Part shown: one piece after another, positions 24,793 through 32,800 of the stretch
Numbering within the stretch: position 1 is the stretch's first letter
How the letters are laid out: every line of letters starts with the position of its first letter
Assembly (NCBI GenBank): GCA_000987045.1
Contig: LAKY01000095.1
Coordinates: 1 to 41,323, forward strand
Direction: 5' to 3'
Origin: Clostridiales bacterium PH28_bin88
Lineage (GTDB): Bacteria > Bacillota > PH28-bin88
Length of the DNA: 41,323 nucleotides
Position numbers and translations under genes: made by a program
Notes under the pieces: model-generated
Told to the model about the DNA's origin: nothing
What the model saw: only the letters and a program-made list of their open reading frames with translations
Database searches by the model: none

Positions 24793-25035
24793 ATGCCGCC
24801 CCGTCGCCTACCCCCAATCATCGAGGACACCGTCGCCCTGGTCAAAGCCGCCCGCATCGCTGCCCTCGCCGAGGCAAGAGCTAATGGTTGGCTCGAGCAG
24901 CACAGTTACCAGGAGATAGCCAATGTCCTCGATGGCGTCAACCGCTCCACCATCCAGCGCAACCTGGACGCCATCGACCGGTTTGAGCAGCTCCGCGGGC
25001 AATTTTTAGCCCGCCTCGAAAATCTCAAACCCTAA
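24793..25035 (+). CDS. Small helix-turn-helix protein
   Basis: An 80-aa protein starting MPPRRLPPIIEDTVALVKAARIAALAEARANGWLEQHSY. The segment QEIANVLDGVNRSTIQRNLDAIDRF has the spacing of a helix-turn-helix (EIANVLDG as first helix, NRSTIQRNLDAI as recognition helix). ATG 24793 was chosen over an upstream frame overlapping the preceding gene. It is the last gene of the rightward cluster and ends just before a bidirectional terminator. It could be a transcriptional regulator; the family is uncertain. Confidence 0.75.
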   Translation: MPPRRLPPIIEDTVALVKAARIAALAEARANGWLEQHSYQEIANVLDGVNRSTIQRNLDAIDRFEQLRGQFLARLENLKP

Positions 25036-25049
25036 AATCAACTACCCCC

Positions 25050-25081
25050 AAAAGACCGGCGCCTCACCCGCCGGTCTTTTT
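25050..25081. terminator. Bidirectional rho-independent terminator
   Basis: Perfect 12-bp arms (AAAAGACCGGCG and its complement, 25050-25061 and 25069-25080) flank a 7-nt loop; T-runs follow on the plus strand (25077-25081) and on the minus strand. It separates the rightward cluster ending at 25035 from the leftward cluster ending at 25064. The leftward gene's last few codons lie in the hairpin. Confidence 0.9.
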
Positions 25082-25339
25082 CATTTCCAACACTCGCGCT
25101 ACCAGCTTATCCAGCGCCTCCTGCCCGGGCACCCAGGTCCGTACTGCCTCGCACACCGAGCAGCGCACATCTGCCGCATAACCCTCCACCACCGCGATCA
25201 CATCGATCTCGGTCGGCCCGGGTGTGATGTCAATAGCCTCCCGATACAACAGCAACTGTCGGATCCCGCTCCCGTTCCGCACCACCTGGCCCAACACATG
25301 CCCTTTCGGGCATTTCCATGCTTTGATCTCATCGCTCAT
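25064..25339 (-). CDS. Small zinc-ribbon-like protein
   Basis: A 91-aa protein: MSDEIKAWKCPKGHVLG has a CPxGH element, and later VRCSVCEAVRTWVPG a CxxC, so four metal-ligand candidates are spaced by about 50 residues as in small zinc ribbons. The middle (LLLYREAIDI, TEIDVIAVVEG) forms strands. It has GGAG upstream and overlaps the previous gene by 11 bases. It is the last gene of the long leftward early cluster. The function is unknown. Confidence 0.75.
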   Translation of the reverse strand: MSDEIKAWKCPKGHVLGQVVRNGSGIRQLLLYREAIDITPGPTEIDVIAVVEGYAADVRCSVCEAVRTWVPGQEALDKLVARVLEMKKTGG

Positions 25340-25835
25340 CTGCGTTGCTCCTCTCTGCCATCAGCACAAAACCGCGCGGCAGTGTTGGTACCGCCTCGAG
25401 TTTAACCTCAACTCGCTCCTCGCTGTCTGCGTACACCAGCACTTGCTCAGTCGCCATCTCCGGAATTTTCTCCACCAGCGCCACTGACGGCCACCGGCCG
25501 ATCAGGTCCAGGTATGCAACCCCCGCAAACATAATCGCCTCTCGCAGCAGCTGGCCTTTGTCGATCTTCCATAGCAACGCCTGCCGACCATCCAGCCAAT
25601 CCGGCCCGCCCGCCACTGTGATCACCTCGCGCGCTGGCCACCACATTCGAAGGTGATGCAGGTCCAGCACCTTCTCATACTCGGTCTGCGTCTCCACTTG
25701 TGCCAGGCAGTAATGATTAATCCGGGACAACCAGTAATCCTGGTCCACCGGCTGGCCCATCTGCACCACATGCAGCCAGCGCATCCCCTGCGCGCTTATC
25801 GAATTCTCCAAAACCTCACCGCTCATGTCACCCAT
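25329..25835 (-). CDS. Unknown phage protein next to Gp37/Gp68 homologue
   Basis: A 168-aa protein from ATG 25835, chosen because GGGAGGA lies eight bases before it and it overlaps the end of the preceding gene by eight bases; the frame extends upstream without a better start. It begins MGDMSGEVLENSISAQGMRWLHVVQM. The middle (CLAQVETQTEYEKVLDLHHLRMWWPAREVITVAGGPDWLDGRQALLW) is Trp-rich, and there is no known motif. It is probably co-translated with the neighbouring DUF5131 protein, which may be its partner. Confidence 0.7.
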   Translation of the reverse strand: MGDMSGEVLENSISAQGMRWLHVVQMGQPVDQDYWLSRINHYCLAQVETQTEYEKVLDLHHLRMWWPAREVITVAGGPDWLDGRQALLWKIDKGQLLREAIMFAGVAYLDLIGRWPSVALVEKIPEMATEQVLVYADSEERVEVKLEAVPTLPRGFVLMAERSNADER

Positions 25836-26838
25836 CAGGGTATTCCTCCCATGTCCGGCCGTCCAACTCTCGCCCAGCAGCCTTTTTCCCGACCCGTTCC
25901 ATAAACCATGGGTTTTGTCCCGGATCGGGCTGATACCCACACCAGTATTCCTCTCTATCACCCCACTCCTCCATAAATTTCGTTCCGCGATTACCCAAAC
26001 AAATACAATGTTTACCGAAATCTATCTTATCCATAAAATCGTCATTGCCGTATTGCTCGGCCACCGGCAGCCACTCTCCCCATTGCTTAAAGAAAAATGG
26101 AACACCTGCATCCTGGCACTGGTCCCGCAGCGACCGCGCCCAATCTGGGTGCATCGGCCGCGCCCCCGGCCCGCTCTCCCCGCCGCAGATCACCCAATCC
26201 AACCTTGCCGTTCCGGCCTGGTGGTCAAGATAGTAATCTTTCCATTGGAAACCGGCCAAACTATCCCAGTGCCAACCATAACCATATTTCAGATCATGCA
26301 ATTTCACTGGCCCCAGCAGCGGCTCGCAGCTTACGAACCTCACGGCGGCCGGCGTCTCCAGCAGCAGCGGAATCCGTTCATCCGCTGCTTGTTGATTTTC
26401 GATGCTGACACCTAACCAGACGTTTTTCAGGACACCGAATCCATCGCGGAGTAGAAGATCGACCTTTTCCTTCATCCAGTTTGGGCGCTTTGTCAAGACC
26501 AAAAATTTATGATGTTCTGCGCTCGTCATCACGGTCCAAACGTTTTTCAGAAATTCATACGGCATGTTCTCGTGAAACAGGTCGCTCATTGAATCCACAA
26601 AAATTCGGCTCGGTTTTTTCAACCGCAGTGGTTCATACAACCGCTCAGGCAAACATCGCACCATTCCGTTCCAGCGGCCATTATCGGTCAATAATCCCTG
26701 ATATTCTGGCCGGCCCATCGCCACCAAGCGTCGGGCAAACCTCTCGGCGTAGCAATTTCGGCAGCCCTCGCTCACCCGGCTGCACCCGACTGTCGGATTC
26801 CACACTACATCAGTCCATTCTATTTTGCTCTTAGTCAT
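25828..26838 (-). CDS. Phage Gp37/Gp68 family protein (DUF5131)
   Basis: A 336-aa protein of the family marked by IEWTDVVWNPTVGCSRVSEGCRNCYAERFA at the N-terminus: three cysteines (residues 19, 26, 29), in a radical-SAM-like arrangement but with different spacing, so an iron-sulfur or zinc site. Further conserved parts are RIFVDSMSDLFHENMP, FLVLTKRPNWM, NVWLGVSIENQQAADERIPLLLETPA, FVSCEPLLGPV, DWVICGGESGPGARPMHPDWARSLRDQC and VPFFFKQWGEW. The family occurs in many phages, often with a partner called TcmP, which is not present here. The reaction is unknown. Confidence 0.9.
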   Translation of the reverse strand: MTKSKIEWTDVVWNPTVGCSRVSEGCRNCYAERFARRLVAMGRPEYQGLLTDNGRWNGMVRCLPERLYEPLRLKKPSRIFVDSMSDLFHENMPYEFLKNVWTVMTSAEHHKFLVLTKRPNWMKEKVDLLLRDGFGVLKNVWLGVSIENQQAADERIPLLLETPAAVRFVSCEPLLGPVKLHDLKYGYGWHWDSLAGFQWKDYYLDHQAGTARLDWVICGGESGPGARPMHPDWARSLRDQCQDAGVPFFFKQWGEWLPVAEQYGNDDFMDKIDFGKHCICLGNRGTKFMEEWGDREEYWCGYQPDPGQNPWFMERVGKKAAGRELDGRTWEEYPDG

Positions 26839-27128
26839 CTCATCCTCTTTTCTTCTCGCATCCTCTTCCTCGCCAATGCGGCTGCCCTGCGCCGCTCGTG
26901 CCTGTTCGGCTTCGATCCAAGATAAGCCGCCTCCATGGGTTTTCGATCTTCTATCGCGCCCTTCTCAATCTCCGCCAGGATTGCCGCCCGCGATTCGTCG
27001 CTCAGTTCCGGCACCGCGTTTGGATCTTTACGCAGCTCGTCATACAATGCTTTCATAGGTCCAAATGGGTTAACCAATGTTGTCTCTGTTCCATCATTGT
27101 TATATAGGATCAATTTATCTTCTTTCAT
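26835..27128 (-). CDS. Small protein with basic C-terminus
   Basis: A 97-aa protein with a clear ribosome binding site (GAGGAG) and a four-base overlap with the DUF5131 gene. It starts MKEDKLILYNNDGTETTLVNPFGPMKALYDELRKDPNAVPELSDESRAAILAEIEKGA, two or three helices, then a basic tail (NRHERRRAAALARKRMREEKRMR). The tail would bind nucleic acid or protein. It resembles small phage proteins of unknown role. No enzyme motif is seen. Confidence 0.75.
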   Translation of the reverse strand: MKEDKLILYNNDGTETTLVNPFGPMKALYDELRKDPNAVPELSDESRAAILAEIEKGAIEDRKPMEAAYLGSKPNRHERRRAAALARKRMREEKRMR

Positions 27129-27640
27129 CTCATAACTCCTCGTAAATCTCTGTGATCTTTGTGTCCTCTGTGGTTAGATCCCCTGCACCGCGCCGCGTGA
27201 TACACCTGCCGCGGATGCCGTGGTACAAACTCAATCCCGCACAACGGGTTCGCGCACGGCCGCGAATCAGCCAGCACCAGCGCCCCCGGCCTCACCTGGC
27301 CCAGTGCCTGGACTGTAACCCGCTCGCTCTGCGCCAGCTCCACCGGCGTCTCGTCAATCACCGCCCCCAGCCGCATGATCGCATCCATTAACTTCCGGCT
27401 CGCCTCGATTTTCCAATTGAGCACATTCCGCAGGTATCGCCACCCCCACGGCGGATCCTTCCGCGCGATCGCCGCCAGCCTTTCCGCAATCCGCTGGAGA
27501 TCCGCCACGCTGATCACCGCTGGATCATGCCCCATCGCCTGGATCAATTCAGACAGCGCCTTCGCCCCGTCCAGGTCAATTAATACTGCCTGCCCCTGTT
27601 TCTGCTTTTCTAACATCGTTCTAACCTCGTTATATGGCAT
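27125..27640 (-). CDS. Unknown protein with Cys/His cluster and repeat-derived C-terminus
   Basis: A 171-aa protein. The N-terminal 100 residues are helical (AVLIDLDGAKALSELIQAMGHDPAVISVADLQRIAERLAAIARKD). A compact element near residue 130-152 carries Cys and His residues (RPCANPLCGIEFVPRHPRQVYHAARC), likely a zinc finger. The last 16 residues (NHRGHKDHRDL...) come from an inserted repeat described separately. The start overlaps the upstream gene by 11 bases. Function unknown; a Zn-binding accessory replication protein is possible. Confidence 0.7.
   Translation of the reverse strand: MPYNEVRTMLEKQKQGQAVLIDLDGAKALSELIQAMGHDPAVISVADLQRIAERLAAIARKDPPWGWRYLRNVLNWKIEASRKLMDAIMRLGAVIDETPVELAQSERVTVQALGQVRPGALVLADSRPCANPLCGIEFVPRHPRQVYHAARCRGSNHRGHKDHRDLRGVMR
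27144..27178. repeat. Dispersed-type repeat in 3' end of the 27125-27640 gene
   Basis: The plus strand reads AATCTCTGTGATCTTTG followed by TGTCCTCTGTGGTTAGA. This is the familiar class of short imperfect CTCTGTG-type tandem repeat seen scattered in many bacterial genomes, which when translated gives His/Arg/Asp-rich peptides (NHRGHKDHRD). Here it supplies the C-terminus of a phage protein, so it has been inserted or captured in frame. Identification as that class is from memory of the pattern, not from a search. Confidence 0.5.
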
Positions 27641-27893
27641 CCTGATTAATCTCCTCGCCCAGCCAAAAGTAATTCTTCATTACCCGCCGGTCCGCTATCA
27701 GCCGAATATCTCCCCTCTCCATCGCTTGCGATGGGGAGGGGCCGGGGGAGGGGTTGATAACCAGATCCCCAGGATTCACCAGGCAAATATTCGCCCTCCG
27801 ACCATGCTTCCGCTCGAAGTACGCCGCGCCTTCCATGATTCGTCTCTCCAATGGCTTTAAATTATTGTTATCAAACCAGATCATGTACTCCAT
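27630..27893 (-). CDS. Small phage protein with in-frame palindromic insertion
   Basis: An 87-aa protein. The ends look normal: MEYMIWFDNNNLKPLERRIMEGAAYFERKHGRRANICLVNPGDLV at the front and ADRRVMKNYFWLGEEINQD at the back. Residues about 46-62 (INPSPGPSPSQAMERGD) are encoded by a GC-rich palindromic repeat (27712-27753) that keeps the frame open. Without it the protein would read continuously from GDLV to IRLIADRR. The role is unknown. GAGGTGAGAG is a good ribosome binding site. Confidence 0.7.
   Translation of the reverse strand: MEYMIWFDNNNLKPLERRIMEGAAYFERKHGRRANICLVNPGDLVINPSPGPSPSQAMERGDIRLIADRRVMKNYFWLGEEINQDAI
27712..27753. repeat. GC-rich palindromic (REP-like) repeat inside a gene
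   Basis: CCCCTCTCCATCGC at 27712-27725 pairs with GCGATGGGGAGGGG at 27728-27741 (14-bp arms, one mismatch that is G-U in RNA, 2-nt spacer), followed by a G-rich tail CCGGGGGAGGGG. It resembles the intergenic copy at 16753-16791. Translated on the minus strand it gives the familiar PSPGPSPSQAMERG peptide seen in such repeats, so it is in frame. Confidence 0.75.
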
Positions 27894-27925
27894 CTCTCAC
27901 CTCAACATTCTCTGCGGTCCAACGC

Positions 27926-28495
27926 TTAGAGCCCCAACGCCCGCATCGCCCGCTCATACGCAATCCACCTGGCCGGACGGTTCCCGCCTGCCTCGGCCGC
28001 GTACCCCATCCAGATGCACCAGCTGGTGAACGCCTCTGCCCACTTTCGCTCCAATGATCCTTCCGAGTAGCGGCGCACCGGACACAAATATTCCGCATCT
28101 CCTTCTGCCAAAAGCTCTTTAACGAAATCCATCGGGATCGTGTCGTTTACCACCCGTAGGAACAGCGCGGGGCCGACATCTCCGGAAGCCATCTCAATCC
28201 TCGGCACGTATCGCTTTGCAAATTCGAGCTGTTGCTCGTCCATCCGCGCGATCCGCTCCAGCAGCGCCACCCGCTCCGATACCGCTGTCGCCCGCCGGTA
28301 ATCCGCAAGCCATCCAAGCCACTTGCAGGCGATCCAATCTACCACCCCGACCCCTGCGGCCACTGCCAATGCAAGCCCGGCGATCAGGGTAAACATCGGC
28401 AGCCAAACCGGCTCCCCCACCAGCAGCGATGCCAGCAGTAACCCCGCGGATAATAGTGCTGATAAAATCCATCCAATCGCGTTAGGATTTCTCAC
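27926..28495 (-). CDS. Membrane protein of unknown function
   Basis: A 189-aa protein (GTG start, with a GGAGG-like site just upstream). Two membrane helices near the N-terminus: IGWILSALLSAGLLLASLLVG and WLPMFTLIAGLALAVAAGVGVV. The rest is a cytoplasmic helical domain (RVALLERIARMDEQQLEFAKRYVPR; VKELLAEGDAEYLCPVRRYSEGSLERKWAEAFTSWCIWMGYAAEAG). No family is recognised. It sits among other small membrane proteins of the early cluster, so host membrane modification or superinfection exclusion is possible. Confidence 0.7.
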   Translation of the reverse strand: MRNPNAIGWILSALLSAGLLLASLLVGEPVWLPMFTLIAGLALAVAAGVGVVDWIACKWLGWLADYRRATAVSERVALLERIARMDEQQLEFAKRYVPRIEMASGDVGPALFLRVVNDTIPMDFVKELLAEGDAEYLCPVRRYSEGSLERKWAEAFTSWCIWMGYAAEAGGNRPARWIAYERAMRALGL

Positions 28496-28546
28496 CCTTC
28501 CGCCTCCCCTCCCCCGGGTTTTGTCTCCCGATTCATCGCACGCACG

Positions 28547-28900
28547 CTAGTTCTCACGCTCCACAACCTCCACGCCGTAATCACGTCCCTCGCGCCGGAT
28601 CCAATCCAGATTGATCCGTGCGTCGAAATCCATGTGCTGCTCGATTTCGTGTGGCGGCGCCAGCAGCAGAATGTTGTCTCCTCTGCGCCTGCCGTGCATC
28701 CGGCTCTCGACCAGGTCAGCCACATCCAGGATCTTCCTGCCACTTTCCCGATCAGGCGATCTGGCATCGATCTTCCGTGTTGGCCAGCGGTGCGCCCGTT
28801 CATCATTGATCATCGCCATCAGGCCGCCGATCACCAGGCAACCCAGTAGTACCAGGCAGCCCACCTGCCAGCTCTCCAGCTCGCTTAGTATCTCAATCAT
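28547..28900 (-). CDS. Single-helix membrane protein
   Basis: A 117-aa protein starting at ATG 28900, chosen because GGAGGT lies five bases before it. The N-terminal 30 residues carry one membrane helix (WQVGCLVLLGCLVIGGLMAMI), then a charged cytoplasmic domain (WPTRKIDARSPDRESGRKILDVADLVESRMHGRRRGDNILLLAPPHEIEQHMDFDARINLDWIRREGRDYG). No motif known. It follows a 55-aa membrane protein by a 12-base gap. The set of three adjacent membrane proteins is a feature of this region. Confidence 0.7.
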   Translation of the reverse strand: MIEILSELESWQVGCLVLLGCLVIGGLMAMINDERAHRWPTRKIDARSPDRESGRKILDVADLVESRMHGRRRGDNILLLAPPHEIEQHMDFDARINLDWIRREGRDYGVEVVEREN

Positions 28901-28912
28901 CGATACCTCCAA

Positions 28913-29080
28913 CTAACTCACTACTGTTTGCCATGCAAAGAGCAAGCAGGCCGTGGCTAAACCAATCATGACCATCATCATCAGTGTTGCCAGCAACCAA
29001 ACAACCGGCGCGCCGTCCTGGCGAAACGGTTCGTCATTCATCTCTCGATTAATTACCTGGGGTCTTGTCAGCTTCGCCAT
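28913..29080 (-). CDS. 55-aa single-helix membrane protein
   Basis: Encodes MAKLTRPQVINREMNDEPF followed by a helix (VVWLLATLMMMVMIGLATACLLF) and a short tail. The ATG at 29080 follows AGGAGAT by about ten bases and overlaps the preceding gene by 13 bases. Its composition (one membrane helix, small soluble N-terminus) suggests a membrane peptide. Nothing more can be said on function. Confidence 0.65.
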   Translation of the reverse strand: MAKLTRPQVINREMNDEPFRQDGAPVVWLLATLMMMVMIGLATACLLFAWQTVVS

Positions 29081-29460
29081 TTTTTTTTGATCTCCTCGAA
29101 TTCTTTTCTAAGAAGATAAACCTCACTGGCCAGGTCAAAAACATTGGGAACAAATTCTCTTTTTTGGTCTTGGATTTCGTATAAATTCACCAATTTTTTC
29201 TCGGCCTGCATAATCCGTGTCTGATCAAGCGATACCCAATAGCCGTCTCGTTGGCGTTTTGCAATTTCCATATCCAATTCACGACGTAAAATTCTGCCAA
29301 TTTTCTGTGCCGCTATTTTCTGATTGGTTTTTGCTGAAAGGGATTTAGTGATTTCACCAACTTTTATATGCGGCTTTAGATCAATGATCTTTACACAGTC
29401 CGATTCGTTGGCCATCTTAATAACATCCAATACCAGTCTTGCAAGCTCTAAATTGTTCAT
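29068..29460 (-). CDS. Stand-alone copy of the primase C-terminal DNA-binding domain
   Basis: A 130-aa protein whose residues about 48-84 (AAQKIGRILRRELDMEIAK, then RQRDGYWVSL) match residues 939-973 of the 1001-aa primase-helicase (KAQRVGRILREELMMQVSD, then RRRDGFWVYW) at most core positions. The match extends upstream to VKIIDLKPHIKVGEI versus SLIKIGDVTRIANEI. This is most likely a winged helix. Residues 100-130 add a basic helical tail. It sits just below the origin-like gap, in the same orientation as the primase. A role in origin or primase regulation is inferred. Its DNA is more AT-rich than the flanking genes. Confidence 0.8.
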   Translation of the reverse strand: MNNLELARLVLDVIKMANESDCVKIIDLKPHIKVGEITKSLSAKTNQKIAAQKIGRILRRELDMEIAKRQRDGYWVSLDQTRIMQAEKKLVNLYEIQDQKREFVPNVFDLASEVYLLRKEFEEIKKKWRS

Positions 29461-29480
29461 TTTTTCTAACCCCCTATCCT

Positions 29481-29500
29481 ATATTCAATGGCTGAATTTT
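29481..29500 (-). promoter_or_regulatory. Second copy of the ATTCA-N5-TGAAT motif
   Basis: ATATTCAATGGCTGAATTTT is 18/20 identical to the element at 23613-23632 before the late operon. It lies 21 bases upstream of the stand-alone DNA-binding domain gene (start at 29460) and just after the origin-like region. The matching position before leftward genes suggests a shared operator or promoter part. Confidence 0.45.
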
Positions 29501-29726
29501 GGTTAACTTCAAAAAAAGCGTCTGTTAACGGTATTCACGGGCTGGTAGCAGCCCCGTTTGTCGTACATCTCAAATGTGTTCCTCAATGCCATATAAGTTA
29601 ACAAGTGATCACGATATACACTTAAAAATGACCTCGGAAGCCTTAAAACTGCCCAAAAACCGCTTAAAACCGCCATTTTTGCCCCGTTAACATATGAACT
29701 ATGTGAATAGACTTTGGGTAGTAGAG

Positions 29727-29796
29727 TTTGTCTTGTAACGAAGATTAAAATCCCTCTCATTTTTGCCCCCGTTTTTAATCTTCGTGACAAAACAAA
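29727..29796. repeat. Long inverted repeat (24-bp arms)
   Basis: Arms 29727-29750 and 29773-29796 are complementary with two mismatches, enclosing a 22-nt loop that includes CATTTTTGCCCCCG. The innermost 12 bp (CGAAGATTAAAA) match perfectly. It starts about 38 bases after the primase stop in the direction of transcription. It has no T-run, which makes a simple terminator unlikely. Confidence 0.85.
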
Positions 29797-29833
29797 TGTC
29801 AGCAGCCGACCAAAGTTAACAAAGTTCATAAGT

Positions 29834-32800
29834 TCATGCCAGTCTTTCCTGGACCGGCTTAGCCTTCTCTGGCTGCGGTCCAAAATTATCCGGGTTCACC
29901 CCGAATTTCGTCGATAGCCCCAGCATCCTGGGTTCGTTCCAGTACACCCAAAACCCGTCCCGGCGCCGGTCGCTGACCTGCATCATCAGCTCTTCCCGCA
30001 GGATGCGTCCAACCCGCTGCGCTTTGATCTCGGTCCGTCGCGATCGCTTCACGTCTTCGTCCGTGTCTTCCGCATCTGGATCGTTCATCTCGTCCATGAT
30101 CTCGTTTGCGATCCGGGTCACGTCCCCGATCTTGATCAGGCTGTTGCCTTCCTCATCCACCCGCACCATTTCCTTGCGCAGATCCGGGTATTTCCAAATC
30201 TTCCACAGTGCTTCGATGATTCGCGCGGTCATGGTCATGCTCTGATTCAGGATCGTTTCCTGGTAGTAATCCCGCAGCACCTGGCGGATGTCTTCCTGTT
30301 GTTCCGGGTCGTCTCGTGCGATTGCCAGCAGCGGGCCCGCCACCTGGTTTAACCGTGGCGAGATCGATAGGTCGAACCACGCCGCGTCGATCGGGATCTC
30401 CGGCTGCCAGTGCTCCAGTCGGAAGCGCAGCAGCAGGTTGCGGATCGCCTGTGCCTTGGCCAGGATGGCCTCGTCTACGTTTAAAGGGATCCCGGCCGCC
30501 ACCAGCTCCGGCATCTCCCGCGTGACCAGCTTTAAAGTCAACGACCTGGTGCCCACCGCGTCATCCTTAAAATCTTTGCGCATCCCGATCAGCTTTGGAC
30601 TGTAGATGTTGTAAGCCACCGTCTCCCAGTCCTTGCTGCCGTCCTCCAGGGTCACTTCCCGCGTCCGCATGATCGGGCGCCCTTTGAAAGCCCCCTGGTT
30701 GTAAAACTTGACCATCTCGTTATCAGTGTCACTGTAAGAAATATCCGCCTCGTCGATCAGCACCGTCCCTCGATATCGGTGCACAGCTCGGAACAGGCTG
30801 GCGGTTGTGTCTGTCCCGCTGGCCTGCATCATCCGGTAGCATGCCAGCCCGACACGAAGAACGAACTCAGATTTGCCTGCTCCTGCGCTGCCCATGGCTC
30901 TTAAATAAATCGTTGAAGAAAAACAGTCATAAAGCCAGGTCTCTAAAATCCAATAAGCCACCAGCTTGGTCAACTTGTCGCTGGGCATGATGTACACCGA
31001 TTTCAAATACATCCGCAGGTAAGTCACCAGCTCCGCGATGCTTTTTTTGTCCCCCAGAGCGCTCGGGAAATGGATCGAGCCCATCTTCATCAGGTCGTTA
31101 GGTGGATATGGTTCGTAGAATCGTCCATTAATCGCCACACCGAACCCGCTGTCGACTTTTCCGTCCGGATCTCGCCAGGCGAGCAGCGCCCGCCCGTTTT
31201 CGCGGTCATACAGGTATTCCAGCAGCCATCCATCAACATATTCCCCCCAGGTGTAGGTTGCTTCCCCGCCTGACCGCTCTTTCGTCGCCTGTGCCGCCGC
31301 TGCTTTAAGCATGCGCTCCAGCTCGCGCATCGTCACCTGCAGGATCTTCGCTAGTCGCCCCTTATTTTGCGCCAGGCTGAACTCATCCAGACGGTTAATA
31401 ATCCCAACCGCCCGCTTGATCGCCTCGTCGCGCGCTGCCCCTTCCCGTGCCCCCGCCCAGCTGGTCACCGCCTCCACAAACATTGGCGCTCGGTCCAGCA
31501 GCAGCTTGGCCACACTTGCCTGTTTGTCGTCATCATGCCCGGCCGCTGCCATGGACCGCAGCAGATCATTCGAATCCTTAACCTGTCGCTCGTCACCATC
31601 GACCGGATAGGTTGCAAACTTCTCCCCGATCGGCCAGCGCATCACCGCCGAGATTGCGCGTAGATAATCCCCAGCCTGCTCGATCGCCTCGCGCTGTTTG
31701 GCCTGCAAATCGCTATTCAGTGGCAGTAGCAGCGCGCCCGGGTCCGAAATGGGCAGCAGCCGCACTGTCGGACCCAACAGCTCAGCCAACCGCCAGGCAT
31801 TGTTGATTCCGGTATAGTCCATATCCAGCGCCAGATAGATGTTTTTATGCCGCTCGCGCAGAAGTTTCGCCATCTCCTCATCCAGCGAAACCCCTGCCAG
31901 CGCCACCGCCGCGTACCCCCACAACCCCCAGCTGATCGCGTCCGCCTGTCCCTCCACGATCACAACCGTTTCAGTAGCAGTAGCGTAGACATGGTTGTTG
32001 AAGACCTGGCGCTTGCCAACCAAAATATCTGGCAAATTGTAGTGAAATTTTTCGATGATCCCCCGCGAGCTCAGGTAACGGATCCTGCCGTTGACCAGGT
32101 GAGGATAGACCAGCCGGTTTTTCCCGAAAATTCCTGGTATATATCCGCGTTCTACCCAATCCGGGTTGATCCCCTCCAGATTATGTTTAGCTGCCCAACT
32201 CTGCACATCCCCGCGGTACCCCAGGATCGCTACGGCCACCGGCGAATCCAGATCCACCCCACCGGCAATCAATTCCCCTCGTAGCTCCTGGCGCTCCTCA
32301 TCGGTCCCTTCTCCGCTGTATCCCAGTTTTGCCAGCATCACCGCGCCTGGCTGTCTGTCAGCGCCGCCGGGGGTTTCTGGGTCGGAAAGATCCTGCCAGA
32401 CTTTCCAGCCCCGACCTGCGCAGTACGCCACCGCCTGGTCCGATTTGAGCAGCCAGCGCATGAAGACCCGTTGCGCCACTTCGAGGGCGTCTTCGCGCTG
32501 CCTGGCTGCCAGACGCACGGCGGGATCCTGGCCAGACCAGTTTGGGTCCGGCAGCCCAGCCAGGCGGCAGAGCAGCTCACAGGCCGCTTTGAAGTCGAGC
32601 TTGTGCTGGTTCTGCACCCACTGGATGACGTCGCCCCACTCGTTGCGGCTGTACCAGTGATAGACCTGGCCCTGTACATCCACCACCAGGCCGCCGGTGT
32701 GGGGCGTGGTGCACTTACGCCAGCGACCGCGTTTCGGCAGCGGGAAACCGTCCTGCTCGATCACGTCCTCGATGCGCAGCTTGCTCTTGATCAGGTCAAC

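Larger units (their letters stand above)
29461..29833. other. AT-rich, repeat-rich gap; origin candidate
   Basis: There is no convincing gene in these 373 bases. They contain a long hairpin (29727-29796), five GTTAAC palindromes, repeated CTTAAAA(C) and CATTTTTGCCCC segments, and AAGTTCAT in tandem near 29822. It lies directly downstream of the primase-helicase and upstream of the stand-alone DNA-binding domain. A 124-aa frame across it (29509-29883) has unusual composition and runs through the hairpin, so I do not annotate it. A replication origin is the favoured interpretation, without direct proof. Confidence 0.55.

Noticed and set aside
29509..29883. A 124-codon leftward frame in the gap below the primase
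   Set aside because: It runs through both arms of a long hairpin and several repeats, overlaps the primase end, and has no motif or good ribosome site.
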